A DNA stretch of 64,000 nt from Hofstenia miamia. Lineage: Eukaryota > Xenacoelomorpha > Acoela. A program made the translations under genes and the position numbers. Within the stretch, counting starts at the first letter, position 1, and each line of letters begins with the position of its first letter. The stretch is from the NCBI GenBank assembly GCA_004352715.1, contig SCFE01000056.1, forward strand, positions 1,857,304-1,921,303, read 5' to 3'. The notes beneath the pieces were generated by a model. The model did no database searches. It had not been told where the DNA came from and saw only the letters and a program-made list of their open reading frames with translations. Shown one piece after another: positions 1-12,270 of the stretch.

Positions 1-313
1 TCGAATCAGATATTGTCTAGCAGTTTATGGTTCTGATTCTGTTGTATTGTCAAAACTAAATCATTATTTATTAAATTGCTACGAGAAAAAATATACAAAT
101 GTGAAATTTAACATCTTTGAGTTATTAAAAATTGAAGATCAGAAGACATTATCTCGAATTGAAAAGAACCATCATCATCCTCTATACAATATAATTATGC
201 AACATCAAAAGCCAAAAACAACTACTAGATCAACCAAGAAATATTTAGCTCCTATTGTTAAAACCGAAGCATTTAGAAAAAGCTTTATTGTTCGTGTGTT
301 TACCAATTTCTAA
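1..313 (+). mobile_element. 3' fragment of a LINE reverse-transcriptase reading frame
   Basis: One frame is open from base 2 to the TAA at 311-313, so the window begins inside a longer reading frame. The residues (YCLAVYGSD near the start, then FELLKIEDQKTLSRI, a HPLYN block and a final FRKSFIVRVF) match the usual tail of CR1/L2/jockey-like LINE ORF2 proteins, downstream of the reverse transcriptase and thumb. No catalytic motif is inside the window. The clade is inferred from tail style only. The element's 3' end is not obvious; the sequence after the stop is simple AT-rich DNA. Confidence 0.7.
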
Positions 314-781
314 TCAAATCATGCTTACTTAAACAGATTATTAAACTATTAACTTAATTTTTTTAAAAGCACTTATTACAATTGCAACAATTCATTATAG
401 TTCAATAGTTTTTAAAGAAAATTTCTCAGTTCCTTTATATATTGCTGTGTAAACAATTTATTATTATTCTCTTATTGTAAAATTTTTTATATATAATTTT
501 TGTTTAGTTTTTGCATATTAAATATTTAGTGTTTTATTGTTTTTAAAGCAGGTATTGATCTAATTTATTCTTTAAAATACAGTTGAAGAAACAATATTAC
601 TACATAATATCCCACTGTGTTGTTTTATTGCAAGTCTATTGAAAACATTCTCCATATAAACTAAATATACGTGAGAATTTATAGAACGATAGAAACAATA
701 ATTAGAGCGTGAAAAAATATTTTGTATAATATACACATATATTTCTACAGTGTATCAAATCAATAAATATATGTATTAATA
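314..781. other. AT-rich intergenic stretch
   Basis: No reading frame, repeat or RNA gene is recognised between the LINE stop codon and the stop codon of the first carbonic anhydrase gene. It contains the 3' flank of that gene, but no convincing polyadenylation signal could be fixed. Confidence 0.5.
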
Positions 782-3700
782 TTATTCATAGTAATAAACT
801 TTGCGATTTCCGATTTCTTGGACGGGTCGATGATTATCCACTAAATCCTCTCCTGGAAACTCACTGTTGTGTATTGTAAAGAAGCGTTCGCCCTAAAGAC
901 AGGTGCCTTGTAAAAAGGGTTAAACTGCTTTGAGAAAAGTGGGATGACGCAATTGTCGTCCCCAGAATAAAATGTTGGCGATAGAGTTCTTATTCAAAGT
1001 GACAAACTATATTGCATAAGACACATCCTCCATTGTTGTTTCAATGTTTATAATACATCGCTTTTTGAGAAAATCCACAAAAAAATTCACTTGAAAATCA
1101 AATTAGTTTCTGTAAAGATAAACCTTGATAGAGCAAAGAAAGCTACCCAGACATAAGTAGGAACTTTCGTTTGTGCATTGAGCATTAATATGTAAGCAAC
1201 TGCGTTGAAAAACAACATTTTCAATTTCAGGAAAAATTGAATTTGTTGGATGGCCATCAGAGAAGCTTAATCGATGTACGAACAAGACAAAGAAATTCGG
1301 AGCTGATCATGCAAGAGAAAGCAAGTGTTACAAATTTTATCAAATTTCACAAAGTGTAAAAGAGAATTATATTTTGCAACAAATTGGGGTACTGACATAC
1401 TGCTTAAAAGAGCAAGAATCAAATACAAGAGAGCGGCGTGCAGATTTGCAAGCTGAGACCACACATTTTATTTTTATTATAGAAAAGTTCTGTTCAATGG
1501 TGAATCAAAATTTTGTCAAAAATCCATTATGTTAAAAAAGACTCAATCAAATTCAAAACTGTTTTTGAGCTTGTAATTTTTTTATAAATAATAAAGAACT
1601 TCAATTGTTGCAATAATTTTGTTTGCATTCTCCAAATACTATATTTTAATTTAACAAATTGTATCATAGATTTTAATAAATGCAATAAATTCAAAGGATT
1701 CCATCTCTCCAATTCACTAAAACTTAAGCCATTCATTGATGAGAAATTCTAATTTGTTCAATCCATCAAAATCAACGTCAAGTGTAGAGAAAATGCCAAG
1801 TGTTTCAATTAATTATGTAATGTAAAGCAAAATCACACTCGCCTCCCCCCAAATTTTAAAAATTAATAAGTAAAAGGCCCGAAATTTGCTTGAATAGATT
1901 TGAAATATTCAATACGAAAACAAAGCAACAATGCTTAGCATGTTATTATCTAGGAATTCTCTATTCCTTGAAATACATTTAATGTTTTTAAAAATAACAA
2001 ATAAAATTAAGATTTTAAAATGTTTCCTAGGAGTCGTTTTTTACCATATTTTTAAAGCTTACAGAGAGCGATGTTATTGATAAGAAATTTGAAATTTGAA
2101 ATGACCATTTTTCACGTAAAATGTCAATGCTATGATTATAGTTACATTAGCAGTACTTTAGATCAATAAATTGTTATAAAATATATTAAGTGACAAGAAA
2201 GATCAAATCAATGACAGCTCATTCAAAATGAAAAATAAACGCGACACACCTGTTCACGAGAAATAGTGATGATTTTCTTCATGATAGTCCATATTACATT
2301 TTCAGAACAGGGAGGAGTTGTCAGGGATCCTATGTAACGATAAAACTTATGCCTATGTCTTGGAAGAAAATCCTTGAGGTTAACATGCTCTTTAACGTAA
2401 AAAGTACCATGAGCGCTTGAGACATTTTCTAAATGTTTCAAAATACTTTCAATGTTCTGATTACGTTCTCCATACTAAAGTAAATTGAAATTTGTTCAAA
2501 TTCAAGGTCATACCTGAATAAATACTGCAACAACAGCGATTTGTGATTCTCCAGTTGGAAGTTCTCGTTTATGAACAAAGTGTAGCTAAATTATAATAAT
2601 TTCTTAGGGTGCAAGAATCAATGAAATGTAGTTTGATGTGACTTTGAGAAATAAACAAGTGAATTCAATGCAAATTTGTGCTGGAATTTTAAGAAATTAT
2701 GCATAGGAAAACTATAAACATAAATAACCATATATATATATATATATATAATTATATATTTATGCATGAATATAAACGCAATTGATTTACTTCTAAATCA
2801 TATTGTTCCCCGTTAACTGTATGCTCGGAACCTTTGGTTGTAGGTGATCCCCAATGAAAATGTAGTTGAATAAGGTAGAATTTCTGATTTGAGCACTCCC
2901 AATCTAATCCAGTTGTGTACCTGTGTTTGTTTTCAACATTCAGCTGAACTAAATAATATAATATTTCAAAATTTGTGCTCATACAATTTCTAAAATTAGA
3001 TATAGACAGTCATAATTCGGAGAATTCTATATGAAACTTTCCTGAATCTGACGCTTTCCAGAACTACTTCGATTTATCGCTTAGGACAAAATAACCACAG
3101 GAGTCTTTCTCTGGTATTTAGAGGCATTGGAATATCCTTGAGTTAATAAAAATATTCATTAATTTGTGCCGCAGACAACAGATAAGCAAGTGGCTACAGA
3201 ACACGAGTCTAAAGAGAGAAATAAAACCACTGAAAATGAAACAAACTGGATGAAGAAACATTTGTACAGAAGGGTTGAGGTGACTTACAAGTGCTGGATA
3301 TGCAAGGATGGACTCATCCGGAAATAATAGTTGGTACAGAATCAGCATGGTTTCAGGCATGACAAAGTAGGACACATTGAAGGACATAAGTGGTATGGGC
3401 ATAAGCCACAGGATGACAAAGAATGCGAAGGTTAGGATACTGGGGATTTAAACACACAAACTTGCAACGAAATCGAAGCAAGGAGGCCAGGCATGTTAGT
3501 ATTAGATAAAAATAAAAGATTGGGAACTTTTGTAAGCATAGCAGTACCAAATGTGAAAATGTAGAAAGCACCGAGAAATGTATGTGGACAAGTACAGGGA
3601 GTAGACTAGAGAATTAGAGATATTTTAGAAGCTGACTAAAGCTTAAGTAGTCCCAATAGTAGTTAGAGCACTAGAAGTAGTAAGCAAGAAATGTCTGATT

Positions 3701-6064
3701 ACCAAAGGGCAGTACAGAAGTCAGTACTATTAGAAAAAATTTCAGACTCTCTACCAACTACCCATGTTAATTAGTGGGTCAATAACTTTAAACGCAAAAT
3801 ATAAACGCACTTTCTAGGAACTATACACACTTGCAAATACTTAACAAGAATGTTTTAAGCAGCGTTAATGCTTAGTAAAGCAATTTTTGTGAATATTGCA
3901 AAATGGAAGCAAATTGAATTTTATCATGAAAATGTTTAAAGTTTAATGGTAACATTACATCTAGTTGATAGAAAAATAAATTTTTTACAGTAACATCATG
4001 TTTTATTATAACTTCTTCAATACAAAATCGTAATTTCATATCCTAAAACATTATTATTATAAAACGAACATCTGTAAAGCACATTTAAGGAAATCAACGA
4101 CTTGCACAGACTTAAAAGATGCGATTTAATCCTCAATGTACATTTAAACTTACTAACGCACTCGTTTACATGGGTAATGAGTTCTCCGAGGAGAGAGTGA
4201 AACCAGTGTAAAGAAATGCTTAACCCTTAACAACCTGGGAACTTTAAAAATTTTTTCAAAATCCTATAAAAAATTTTAAATGCTGATAGCTCAAAAATAT
4301 TAAGGGTGTGCTCAATCTGAAAGCACCACATGATAGACATGATAGAGGACTCTTCTTTCTTATTCGCTCTAAATCGGCGCGCCTTGTCCCACAGCGGCTG
4401 GCCATAGCGTGCCCCTGACTCTACGCACGGCACGCCTCAATAGGTTTGGAAATTCTTTGCACATATCAAAAAGCAGTTAAAGTTCTTTGTTGCCTCCAGG
4501 GGCTCAAAACCTTCTAAATATATTAACACTAGGTATGGAGAGAATTTAAATCGTTTTAAAAATTCAAAAATGTCTAAAAAAAACTTGTTAATCGTTTTAA
4601 CAATCTCTGACACAGCAAAAAGCTTTAATAGAAATTTCCAACATTGCAATAATGTATATTCCCCAATAGACCCATGCCCGAAGATTTTCAAATTTGGAAA
4701 TAGGCTAGGAGAAAATTCTTTGTAAATGTGGAAAAAAGATTTTGTCCTTTAAAACGGATGCTAGGCTGTTTAAGGTTAATATATGTTAAAATAAGGTCTG
4801 CACTATACGATGGTAAATTCAAAATTACCGTAGAGTGCGGATACTTGAAGTAATTTCTATAGTACAGTGCGGACACCCCTGTTTTCTACATGAACATTTA
4901 CAAGGTGAGGCCGAAAGTCAAGAATGGCAATAAGCAGACCAAAATCTATCATTTATCAATTTTTCAAAAGACTCCCTTGATTTTTGCATTTATCAAAAAA
5001 CAATTTTAAGTCCTTTCCATATTGATATGGTTGCCGTGGGTAGTCAGGGCTGAGTCTCTGGCCATAGGCAGTTATAGATAGAAGGATGTCGGGTAGTATG
5101 CATTCTATATCTTTCTATAGATTCTTGTCTTTGGCATTAACTGAAAATAGCCGTCTGCAGTACTTCTATCCACAGCCCTCTAGTGCAAGGCGCCGATTTT
5201 GTTAACTAGATAGACAAACTACCCCAAACTTGTATACCGTTGTGCTTACATAACAAGATCAATTCGTACTTCATTTAACCCATGGTCATAAGCTTTAGCA
5301 AAAGAAATAATCCTTCTCAGTTATTTATATTTACACAACAACCCTCAGTGTACTGCTTTTTACAAGTTCGCTGGTTATCTCACTGCAAATACAAAATGGG
5401 CAAATGATGAAAGAAGTAAATTAATCTTAAGAAATCTGCTTTCCGTATAGCATAGTCGCTTGGAAAATAATAAACCCCGAAATACTACCCGAGGTTCTGC
5501 CAATGCTATTACTAAAAAATGATAAAAATATTTCTAAAAAGCTTTAATCAAGACCATCCACTGAATCACTTTATGACGAGTTGTTTACAATATTTGGTAA
5601 ACTCTAACATGACAATTCGTTCACTATAATAAAAAACATTAGAATATACAAGTGCTTGTTTAGCAGGTGAATAGAAAAATATGATTTATAGGAAAAAACT
5701 ACGTTACAATAAGCTTTATGAAGCTATCAATCATACATTAATGAAGGAGGGACCTACTCGAATGCTCGGTACTTCCTTCCATTCCATCTTCAACATCGTG
5801 CCCCCAATGGAAATGCATTCTGCATGAAGAAGTATTTTTCTCTAGTTCACATGTTTTAATGTTAATCGGAGATTGATGCGTAGTATCACCACATAGTGAA
5901 TCATGCTCTTTCCAATGAACCGGGCCTAATAACTTTACTAAAATTTATCCAAATATATAGCACAAACCGTCTTTTCCTGAATATGCAAAGTTATAGCCAC
6001 TGGATTTACCCTCCGATTGTGAAGTTATTACAAAACCAAAAAATGTTACAAGAACAATCTTCAT
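782..6064 (-). CDS. Secreted alpha-carbonic anhydrase, copy 1 (CA1), six exons
   Basis: Exons in transcript order: 6064-5968, 5925-5758, 2948-2791, 2585-2514, 2474-2250, 892-782. All introns are GT-AG and phases agree, giving 276 codons. Residues 1-17 are a hydrophobic signal peptide ([15 protein letters not shown]). SGKDGPVHW and QSPINI are family hallmarks. Zinc ligands are His118 and His120 (HFHWG) and His143 (LHFVH); Glu141 and the SLTTPPC gate (Thr217, Thr218) are present, and His87 sits at the proton-shuttle position. Cys44 and Cys221 match the disulfide of secreted family members. NHRPVQ near the C-terminus is also typical. The expected reaction is hydration of CO2 to bicarbonate outside the cell. 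Introns are 42, 2809, 205, 39 and 1357 nt. The paralogue CA2 lies upstream on the same strand. Oddity: a second HFHWG occurs at residues 70-74. Confidence 0.95.
893..2249. other. Intron 5 of CA1
   Basis: A 1,357-nt intron. Three minus-strand frames of 60-69 codons here have no protein-like composition and no homologue in the CA2 intron, so I treat them as chance. No repeat or mobile element is recognised. Confidence 0.6.
2730..2760. repeat. (TA)n microsatellite
   Basis: A run of alternating TA with one interruption, inside CA1 intron 3, just downstream of exon 3. The equivalent place in CA2 is where the exon-3 block stops matching. Confidence 0.9.
2949..5757. other. Intron 2 of CA1
   Basis: A 2,809-nt intron. 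The part next to exon 3 (to about 3130) is recognisably similar to the sequence upstream of CA2 exon 3 (13268-13480), including the shared word TTTAGAGGCATT. The middle carries a putative TTAA-flanked element (4224-4775). The remainder (3130-4220, 4780-5757) shows no coding exon or known repeat. Confidence 0.6.
4224..4775. mobile_element. Putative TTAA-flanked inverted-repeat element (piggyBac-type MITE)
   Basis: The segment is bounded by TTAA at 4220-4223 and 4776-4779. The left end reads CCCTTAACAACCTGGGAAC; the reverse complement of the right end reads CCTTAAACAGCCTAGCATCC, so the ends are similar but gapped. The interior has no intact reading frame and holds an unusually GC-rich block (about 4370-4440). 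TTAA target duplication and CCY ends are the piggyBac signature. The degraded inverted repeat makes this a moderate call. Confidence 0.4.
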
Positions 6065-8462
6065 GATGATAAGTTCTAAAAGAATTCAGTGTTTGACATC
6101 AAAAAATATTAACATTAAGTGATGTCTTAACAATTATATACATTACCAAATTTCTTCAACCAATGCAATTTTTTGGCGAAATTAGTTGATGGAAGGTTTT
6201 GTAAGAATATACAAATATTAATATAAAAGATGTTGTTAACTCTTAACTAAAATTATTAATTGTCATTCTCAAAATTTAATATGCTGCAAAATCATTGTAT
6301 GTATTTGTAAATGACTCCATAATTATATTCCATAATTTCTTTTATCAAGGTTTTGAATTATCCTTAATCAACAATGATAAACCCTATGTCATGAATAGTG
6401 AGTATTCGTCTAGAGCTATGACATAACAATTTGGTATTGATTAAAATTCCAACTTTGCAATAGTCAATTCATTTGATATTACTCAGATGTACATGTGAGT
6501 TTCAAATATTATCCATAAATATTAATAAATGTACAAAGAATTATGTCATGTAACTGATTGTGACATTTTGGCAATCCTTGAGAGTGAGGCATTTCAAAAC
6601 TATACTTTGTTGAAATATTATGCCAATCTGCCTCCACCAATCATATTCATTTACTAAGCATTTGAAAATTTCAACTTTCATCTCATAGTTTGAATTCCTA
6701 CAACCAAAACTTAATAATCTATCAATTTATATTAATATTAATCCTTCTTAATGTGCTTTCCTTAAAATTGTATTAAACTCCCAAATTTCATGCAGTCTCT
6801 AGTTTTTTCAGTATAATTTGCTTCCCAAATTTCTATGATGATGATAACATTAGAATTTTAATTTTTTTTCTCTGCCAAACATCAAAGACAAAAAATGATT
6901 TAAAAAACCATTCCAACCATGCTTATCCTACGTATTAAAATTGAAATGGACAAAATTCTATGAAAGAACGTCTTAGCTTGTAAGATGCTATTGTAAAATA
7001 TAGCAAATTTCCTTTTATAGAAAACAATTAATTACAAGTTGCTGCAGGATCACTAGATTTACAAAAATAACTTTCAAAACTTTTTAGGAATATTTTTAAG
7101 AATTTACTTTTGAATTAAGAATTGCATATATATTAGTTGGATGTTCCCACCTTTTATGTGATTGGATATTCAGGAAATTTTCAAAAACAACAATAACAAA
7201 ACAGCAATGAGGGAAAGGACTTGTAAATTTTTAGGAAGCCTTAGAAGCAAAGACAGGCAATAGTTGCCGTCAGCAAGGATTTGAAATTTATGAGAACTGA
7301 AAATAAGGATAAGAAGATTGCATTGTAGAAGTAGAAATACAATCCTAGTATAGAAATATAGAAAAGTAGAAATACAATCCTAGTATAGAAATATAGAGCA
7401 AAGACAATACATGGAGAATATTTGAGGACTGCAGAGAAGTGTAAGAGTAGAAAGCGGCAGGTGAGTAAATTGATACCAAACAAGTGAAGAATATCTAAGA
7501 AAGAATTGGAGACTGTAGACCATCCATATCAAGAGGGGAGAAGTTGACTCAGAATGGATACCACAGCAAGTCATAGAGATAATTGAAGCAGAGAAACCGG
7601 ATAGACATAGCAGTACAAATCCATAGAGATGTCGAAATTACAAAACTACAAAATAAGGAATTTGAAGCAGTCCCAATAAGCAATAATCGTAAGAGGTAAG
7701 TGGAATACCAGAATGCAATTTACTTTTCAAAGTTTGATAAAAATAACATATAATAACCAAATCTGTTAAAATTGATATCACGATGAGTATTTCCAAAGAC
7801 CTCGATTTTCGGACAAGGTTTGAATGCCATACTTTTTAAAATACCTTGATATCTAAATGGTAATTTTATAAAGTTATATACAATAAATTTGTGACCCATA
7901 ATCAAGTATTGTATCTGTTATATAACTACACTGAGTATAAAGCATGATTCAAAGATGAATATTAAACATTCCTTATTATATATCAAAAACAAATTTACAT
8001 CAAAAAACGGTGCATTACATTTTTACTGATGTAAAAAACTACGTGCAATAGTTACAAGACCTAAATTACATATACATAACCCAAAATATATATCTAAGTT
8101 TGGCCAAATTAGATTTGTTGTTCAAAGCATAAATTCTTGTCTCCAAACTTTCTTAAATCAATGTAGCGAACTGCTCGTATGTGGTCGCAAAATGTGACAC
8201 CATTGTAATGATTGATTAAATAAACGGTTATGCAGAAACCTGCCGAATAATATTGATTGGCAATATATTTGCTTTGCAAGAACACACTCACAATCTTTAG
8301 GTAGCTCAGATCAGATTAAAGTTTCCTGCCTTTCTTCATCTTATGTAGATAAGTAAATGATATGAAACAAAATAGCATTATAGAAATTTTAAGATGCAGA
8401 TCACAGTTATGCCAGTGCTAAGCGTTTTTCGATAGCTTTATCTGCAAGACTGATATTAAAAA
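6065..8462. other. Intergenic region upstream of CA1
   Basis: No gene is recognised. The first few hundred bases must include the CA1 promoter (minus strand), but no confident TATA or initiator can be pointed to. About 7210-7700 is purine-rich on the plus strand and contains a local tandem duplication. Minus-strand frames of 60-80 codons in this block are low-complexity by-products. Confidence 0.5.
7331..7399. repeat. 35-bp tandem duplication
   Basis: The word GTAGAAATACAATCCTAGTA and its 3' neighbours occur twice, starting at 7331 and 7366, almost without change. It lies in the purine-rich block upstream of CA1. Confidence 0.85.
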
Positions 8463-8463
8463 A

Positions 8464-8486
8464 CTATATATATATATATCATAAGA

Positions 8487-8526
<40 letters not shown>
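8464..8526. repeat. (TA)n microsatellite in two blocks
   Basis: Two TA runs separated by CATAAGAAAC. The same CATAAGAAA follows the second run, so the microsatellite plus the first bases of the adjoining LINE were themselves duplicated. Confidence 0.9.
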
Positions 8527-8528
<2 letters not shown>

Positions 8529-9882
8529 TAAGAAATTCTCTATCAAACAATCAATTTGGTTTTACCAATAAAAGATCAACTGTTGCACAATTATTATCAT
8601 ACTTAGATATTGTCTATAAAAAATTTGATGAAAATAAAATCATATCTACATTATATATGGATTTTAGCAAAGCATTTGATAAAGTCCCACATGGAAAATT
8701 AATTGAAAAACTCCAATTATTCAAAATTGGTGGAAATTTTTTAAAATTATTAGCATCATACGTGAAAAATCGTCGACAAGTGGTAAAATTTCGTAATACC
8801 GTATCAAAGAGCTGTATTATTACAAGTGGTGTTCCACAGGGATCAATTTTAGCTCCAATACTATTTTTAGCTTTTATAAATGACTTACCAAATTGTTGTC
8901 AATCACTTTGCTACATTTTTGCTGATGATGTGAAGATTTCAAACAATAACTTTCAAGAATTAGTGGTTGATACTGAAAGAATTATAAAATGGGCTGCAAC
9001 TAATAAAATGAAATTTAACTTCCACAAGTTTCATTTAATGAGTATCAATTCTTCATACATAGCGCATAAAATAGAAACTGAAAATCTTCAGATTGATACT
9101 TCCAAACATGTGAATGATTTAGGAGTTAATATATCGTATAATTTATCGTGGTCATATCATATTTTTCAGAGAATTAAAAAATCCAATATAACATTATTAC
9201 AACTACGAAGAAATTTACCTTCAAGTCTACCATCGTCTACTAAATTTAAATTATTTAAATCGATTATCATGCCAAGTTTATTTTATGCCTCTCCTATTTG
9301 GTATGCAAACTCCACAGATATAGACAAACTTGAAAAATTTCAAAAAAAATGTTTAAGATGGATTAGTAATATGGCATACAAAAATGCTTTAATTTACTAT
9401 AAACTCCTACCAGTTTCATTATTTCTTCAATTAAAGGATGTCCATCAATTAATAGATATAATCCATGGAAGATATGATTTAATTAATATTTTAGACTATG
9501 TTTCATTTGAATTCAAAAACAATCGAAAAACTAAAAGTCTACTATTTGTTATAAAGAAAACGAAGAAAAATACTAGTGATCATTGGTACTTTAATAGAAT
9601 TTGCTGAAATGGGAATTATTTAATTCGGGAATACAATTTTGATTTCTTTGAAAATCCAAAAATTAGCAAAAAGAAAATGTACGATATTCTTTATGAATTT
9701 TTAGAAAATTCATATGAAAGTAATGGATGTAAACGATTCTTTTTATGTTTATGCAGTAACTGCAAAAAAATCATTTAATTTTTGTAAATATTAATAATGC
9801 TTTTTATATTTATGTTATTCTATATTATTGTATACTTATCTACAGTTTAATAAAGCCTAGCTGTAGTAGTAGTAGTAGTAGA
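8527..9882 (+). mobile_element. 5'-truncated LINE with reverse transcriptase domain and (TAG)n tail
   Basis: The frame is open from the microsatellite edge to a TGA at 9605-9607. It contains, in order, NQFGFTNKRST (about 8563), YMDFSKAFDKVPH (8655), SGVPQGSILAPILF (8824) and FADDV (8918), with the DD catalytic pair intact, then a thumb region and LRWIS (about 9355). After the stop the frame continues coding-like for about 55 codons (9608-9776), so the stop is probably a decay mutation. The upstream ORF, endonuclease and first RT blocks are missing; the element begins abruptly at (TA)n, as expected of 5' truncation during target-primed integration. An AATAAA lies at about 9849 and a TAG repeat closes the element at 9863-9882. 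This is a jockey/CR1/I-type LINE; the clade is uncertain. It differs from the LINE fragment at the window start. Confidence 0.9.
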
Positions 9883-12270
9883 ATTATTCCTACCTATAAA
9901 TTCGAGAAATCTTAAAAAATTTAACTCAACACAGTAGTTGTGGATAGAAAGTTCGCTACAGAAAACAAAATCGAGATATCTGAAATAAACTTTTGTTTTA
10001 GAATGGTAATTACCATCAAAAAATAGAGAAGAGCAGTTTAAAAAATAAATGAAAACTATAATAAATACTTGCTATTGGTAGTTTTGGTAGACTTGGTTTC
10101 TAAAATATGTACTTTGTTTCCAAATTCGTTTTCACAAATTTCCCAATTTCTTGAATGCAATGGAAATTCACTTCGAATTGAAAAATTCAAGAACTTTCCT
10201 ACACTTTGGTTTTTTGTGGTAAACGCAATGCGAACTTTATTTTTTGCTAATTATATTAAACGATTAGCGAGTTTCGAATGACATTTAATGACCTTCATAA
10301 TAATTTAAATTAGGCCTAAAATGTTAAAGTAAAGTTTGTAATATTAAAGAGGTTTAAATTACCAAAATGGTTTAATTGAAAGAAGTCGCGGAAGAAATGA
10401 CAATACAATTTGAATTGTAAAAGCACTTTGCTAAGTAAGGAATTTCAATAACAAAATAGTGTAAAATAACATGGTTATTATTGAAAAGGTGTAATAATAT
10501 GAATTGGCATCTCAAGTAAAAAAATTTTTTTTTGAAAATAAAATTGCCTAAAATAATGGATTAATCGGAAAATAATAAAAGTGGTGTCCATTTAAGAAAA
10601 ACAATAACGCAAACATTTTCAATTGCGAGTACCAACACATAGACTACATTGAGCAACACTGAAATATGTCATAGATGGAAGGTGGTAACGTTGACGTGCA
10701 AGTTGGGTCGGACTAAGATGCTTTGTCAGCCTGCAATTTAAAAAAGTATTTCTAAGGAAATATTTCTCCATTTGCACATTTCTTGTCACATAAGTAATTG
10801 TAAAATTCAAGTAGGGATAACGAAACCGCCCTTTTCTATGTGCTGTCAAATTATAATTTATGCTTATTTAACCTACAGGTCAGGTGGGTCAATAAAAAAG
10901 TATTAAAGTTGGATCGAGATTTTTTTCTGACCGGCTCTACCTATGAAATGAGTACAAGATATCTGTGACGATTTCTATATACATATAGTAATGTATATAA
11001 CCCATTTTTGGCTTTATGTTGAATTAGGTATAGTTTTTGCAAAAAGCACTAAAGATGTAATATATTTCAAAAATGTTACAATTATAGATGTATTGCATGA
11101 AAACATGGTGTCCACACTGCCTTAAAATCTGGAATTGCCCGAAAACTCAAAGATATTGCCTTGAACTGTCTTTAGTGTGTGGAACTGCCTGGAAATTCTA
11201 TTTTCTTGCATCCAATCAAGGCCACTGTTAGCTTCATACATTTTTGAAGGTGGTTGCATCAGCAATCGCCAGTGATTGGGATGGAGTTTCATTTCAGAAC
11301 TAGACTTATCTGCATAACATGACTCAGCTACATATTTCAAGTAAGCTGATATGCAGTATTAACTCTATGGTCCTGGGGGAGGGGGATAGAATTTCCTCTT
11401 TCCATTAAGCTTTTAATTATATAACTCAAATAGGCGATGAACTTTCTCATTGAGAGTTGATGACATTTCCTAATTTTCATTAGGGTTCATAACTCTACAA
11501 AAGTTTTTTTTTAAATATCTCCTCATTTTATGTACGATGCTGTTTTTCAATCCGTTTTCTAGTATGCAAAAGCTTAGAATTTTAGTGACAAAAAATAAGT
11601 AAAAGAGGGAGGAAAGATATATTTTAGAGATTAGGAATGAATTCTAATAAATTTCTAACAAGCATAATAATTAAATTTAATATTTTATTGATTTAGAAAT
11701 TTTTAGATTTGACGACGTGGACATACATAATCATGGCATGACACTTACAAGCATTCTAAATAATTTAGTTGTCCTATGGCGGCTCTTATGTTAAGTCTGT
11801 AAAAATCAATAAATATTTTTCTATTTTCAATGTTTTAGGATATATTAAGGCAAAAACTTTAATATAAAATTTAAATTTTTCTGCAGTACTCGAAAATATG
11901 TGCTTTTAAAAGTTCATATGATACATGGGTATATTTTAACAGAAATTGTGTTATTTTATTATCGTTAAAAACAGTGTTATTGGATGTGAACAAACTATTT
12001 TGAGTTGAGAGATATTAGAAATATATTTTTTGTTTAAGAAAAATAAAAATTATGGCTATCGTACTGCATGTATCATTCATTATTAAAAAAAGGTGTTCAT
12101 AAAAATCCAAAGCCAAAAACCAAATTCAAAGAAGTATGCGACTACATTTATCCACATATAAAATATGGAGGAACCTATATAGTGTAAAAATACAATTTGA
12201 ACAATGAAACCCATTTATATTTCTACAAGGCATTTACAAAGCAATAAATAGATGTACTAAAATGATTACA
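9883..12270. other. Intergenic region between the two carbonic anhydrase genes
   Basis: AT-rich, no gene recognised. Short frames of 65-76 codons on either strand (for example about 10069-10281, 10619-10849 and 11122-11340) have no domain I recognise. No terminal repeats were found. Confidence 0.5.

Noticed and set aside
10575-11125. Two TGGTGTCCA words about 530 bp apart as possible element ends
   Set aside because: They are direct, not inverted, and the sequences beyond them do not match.
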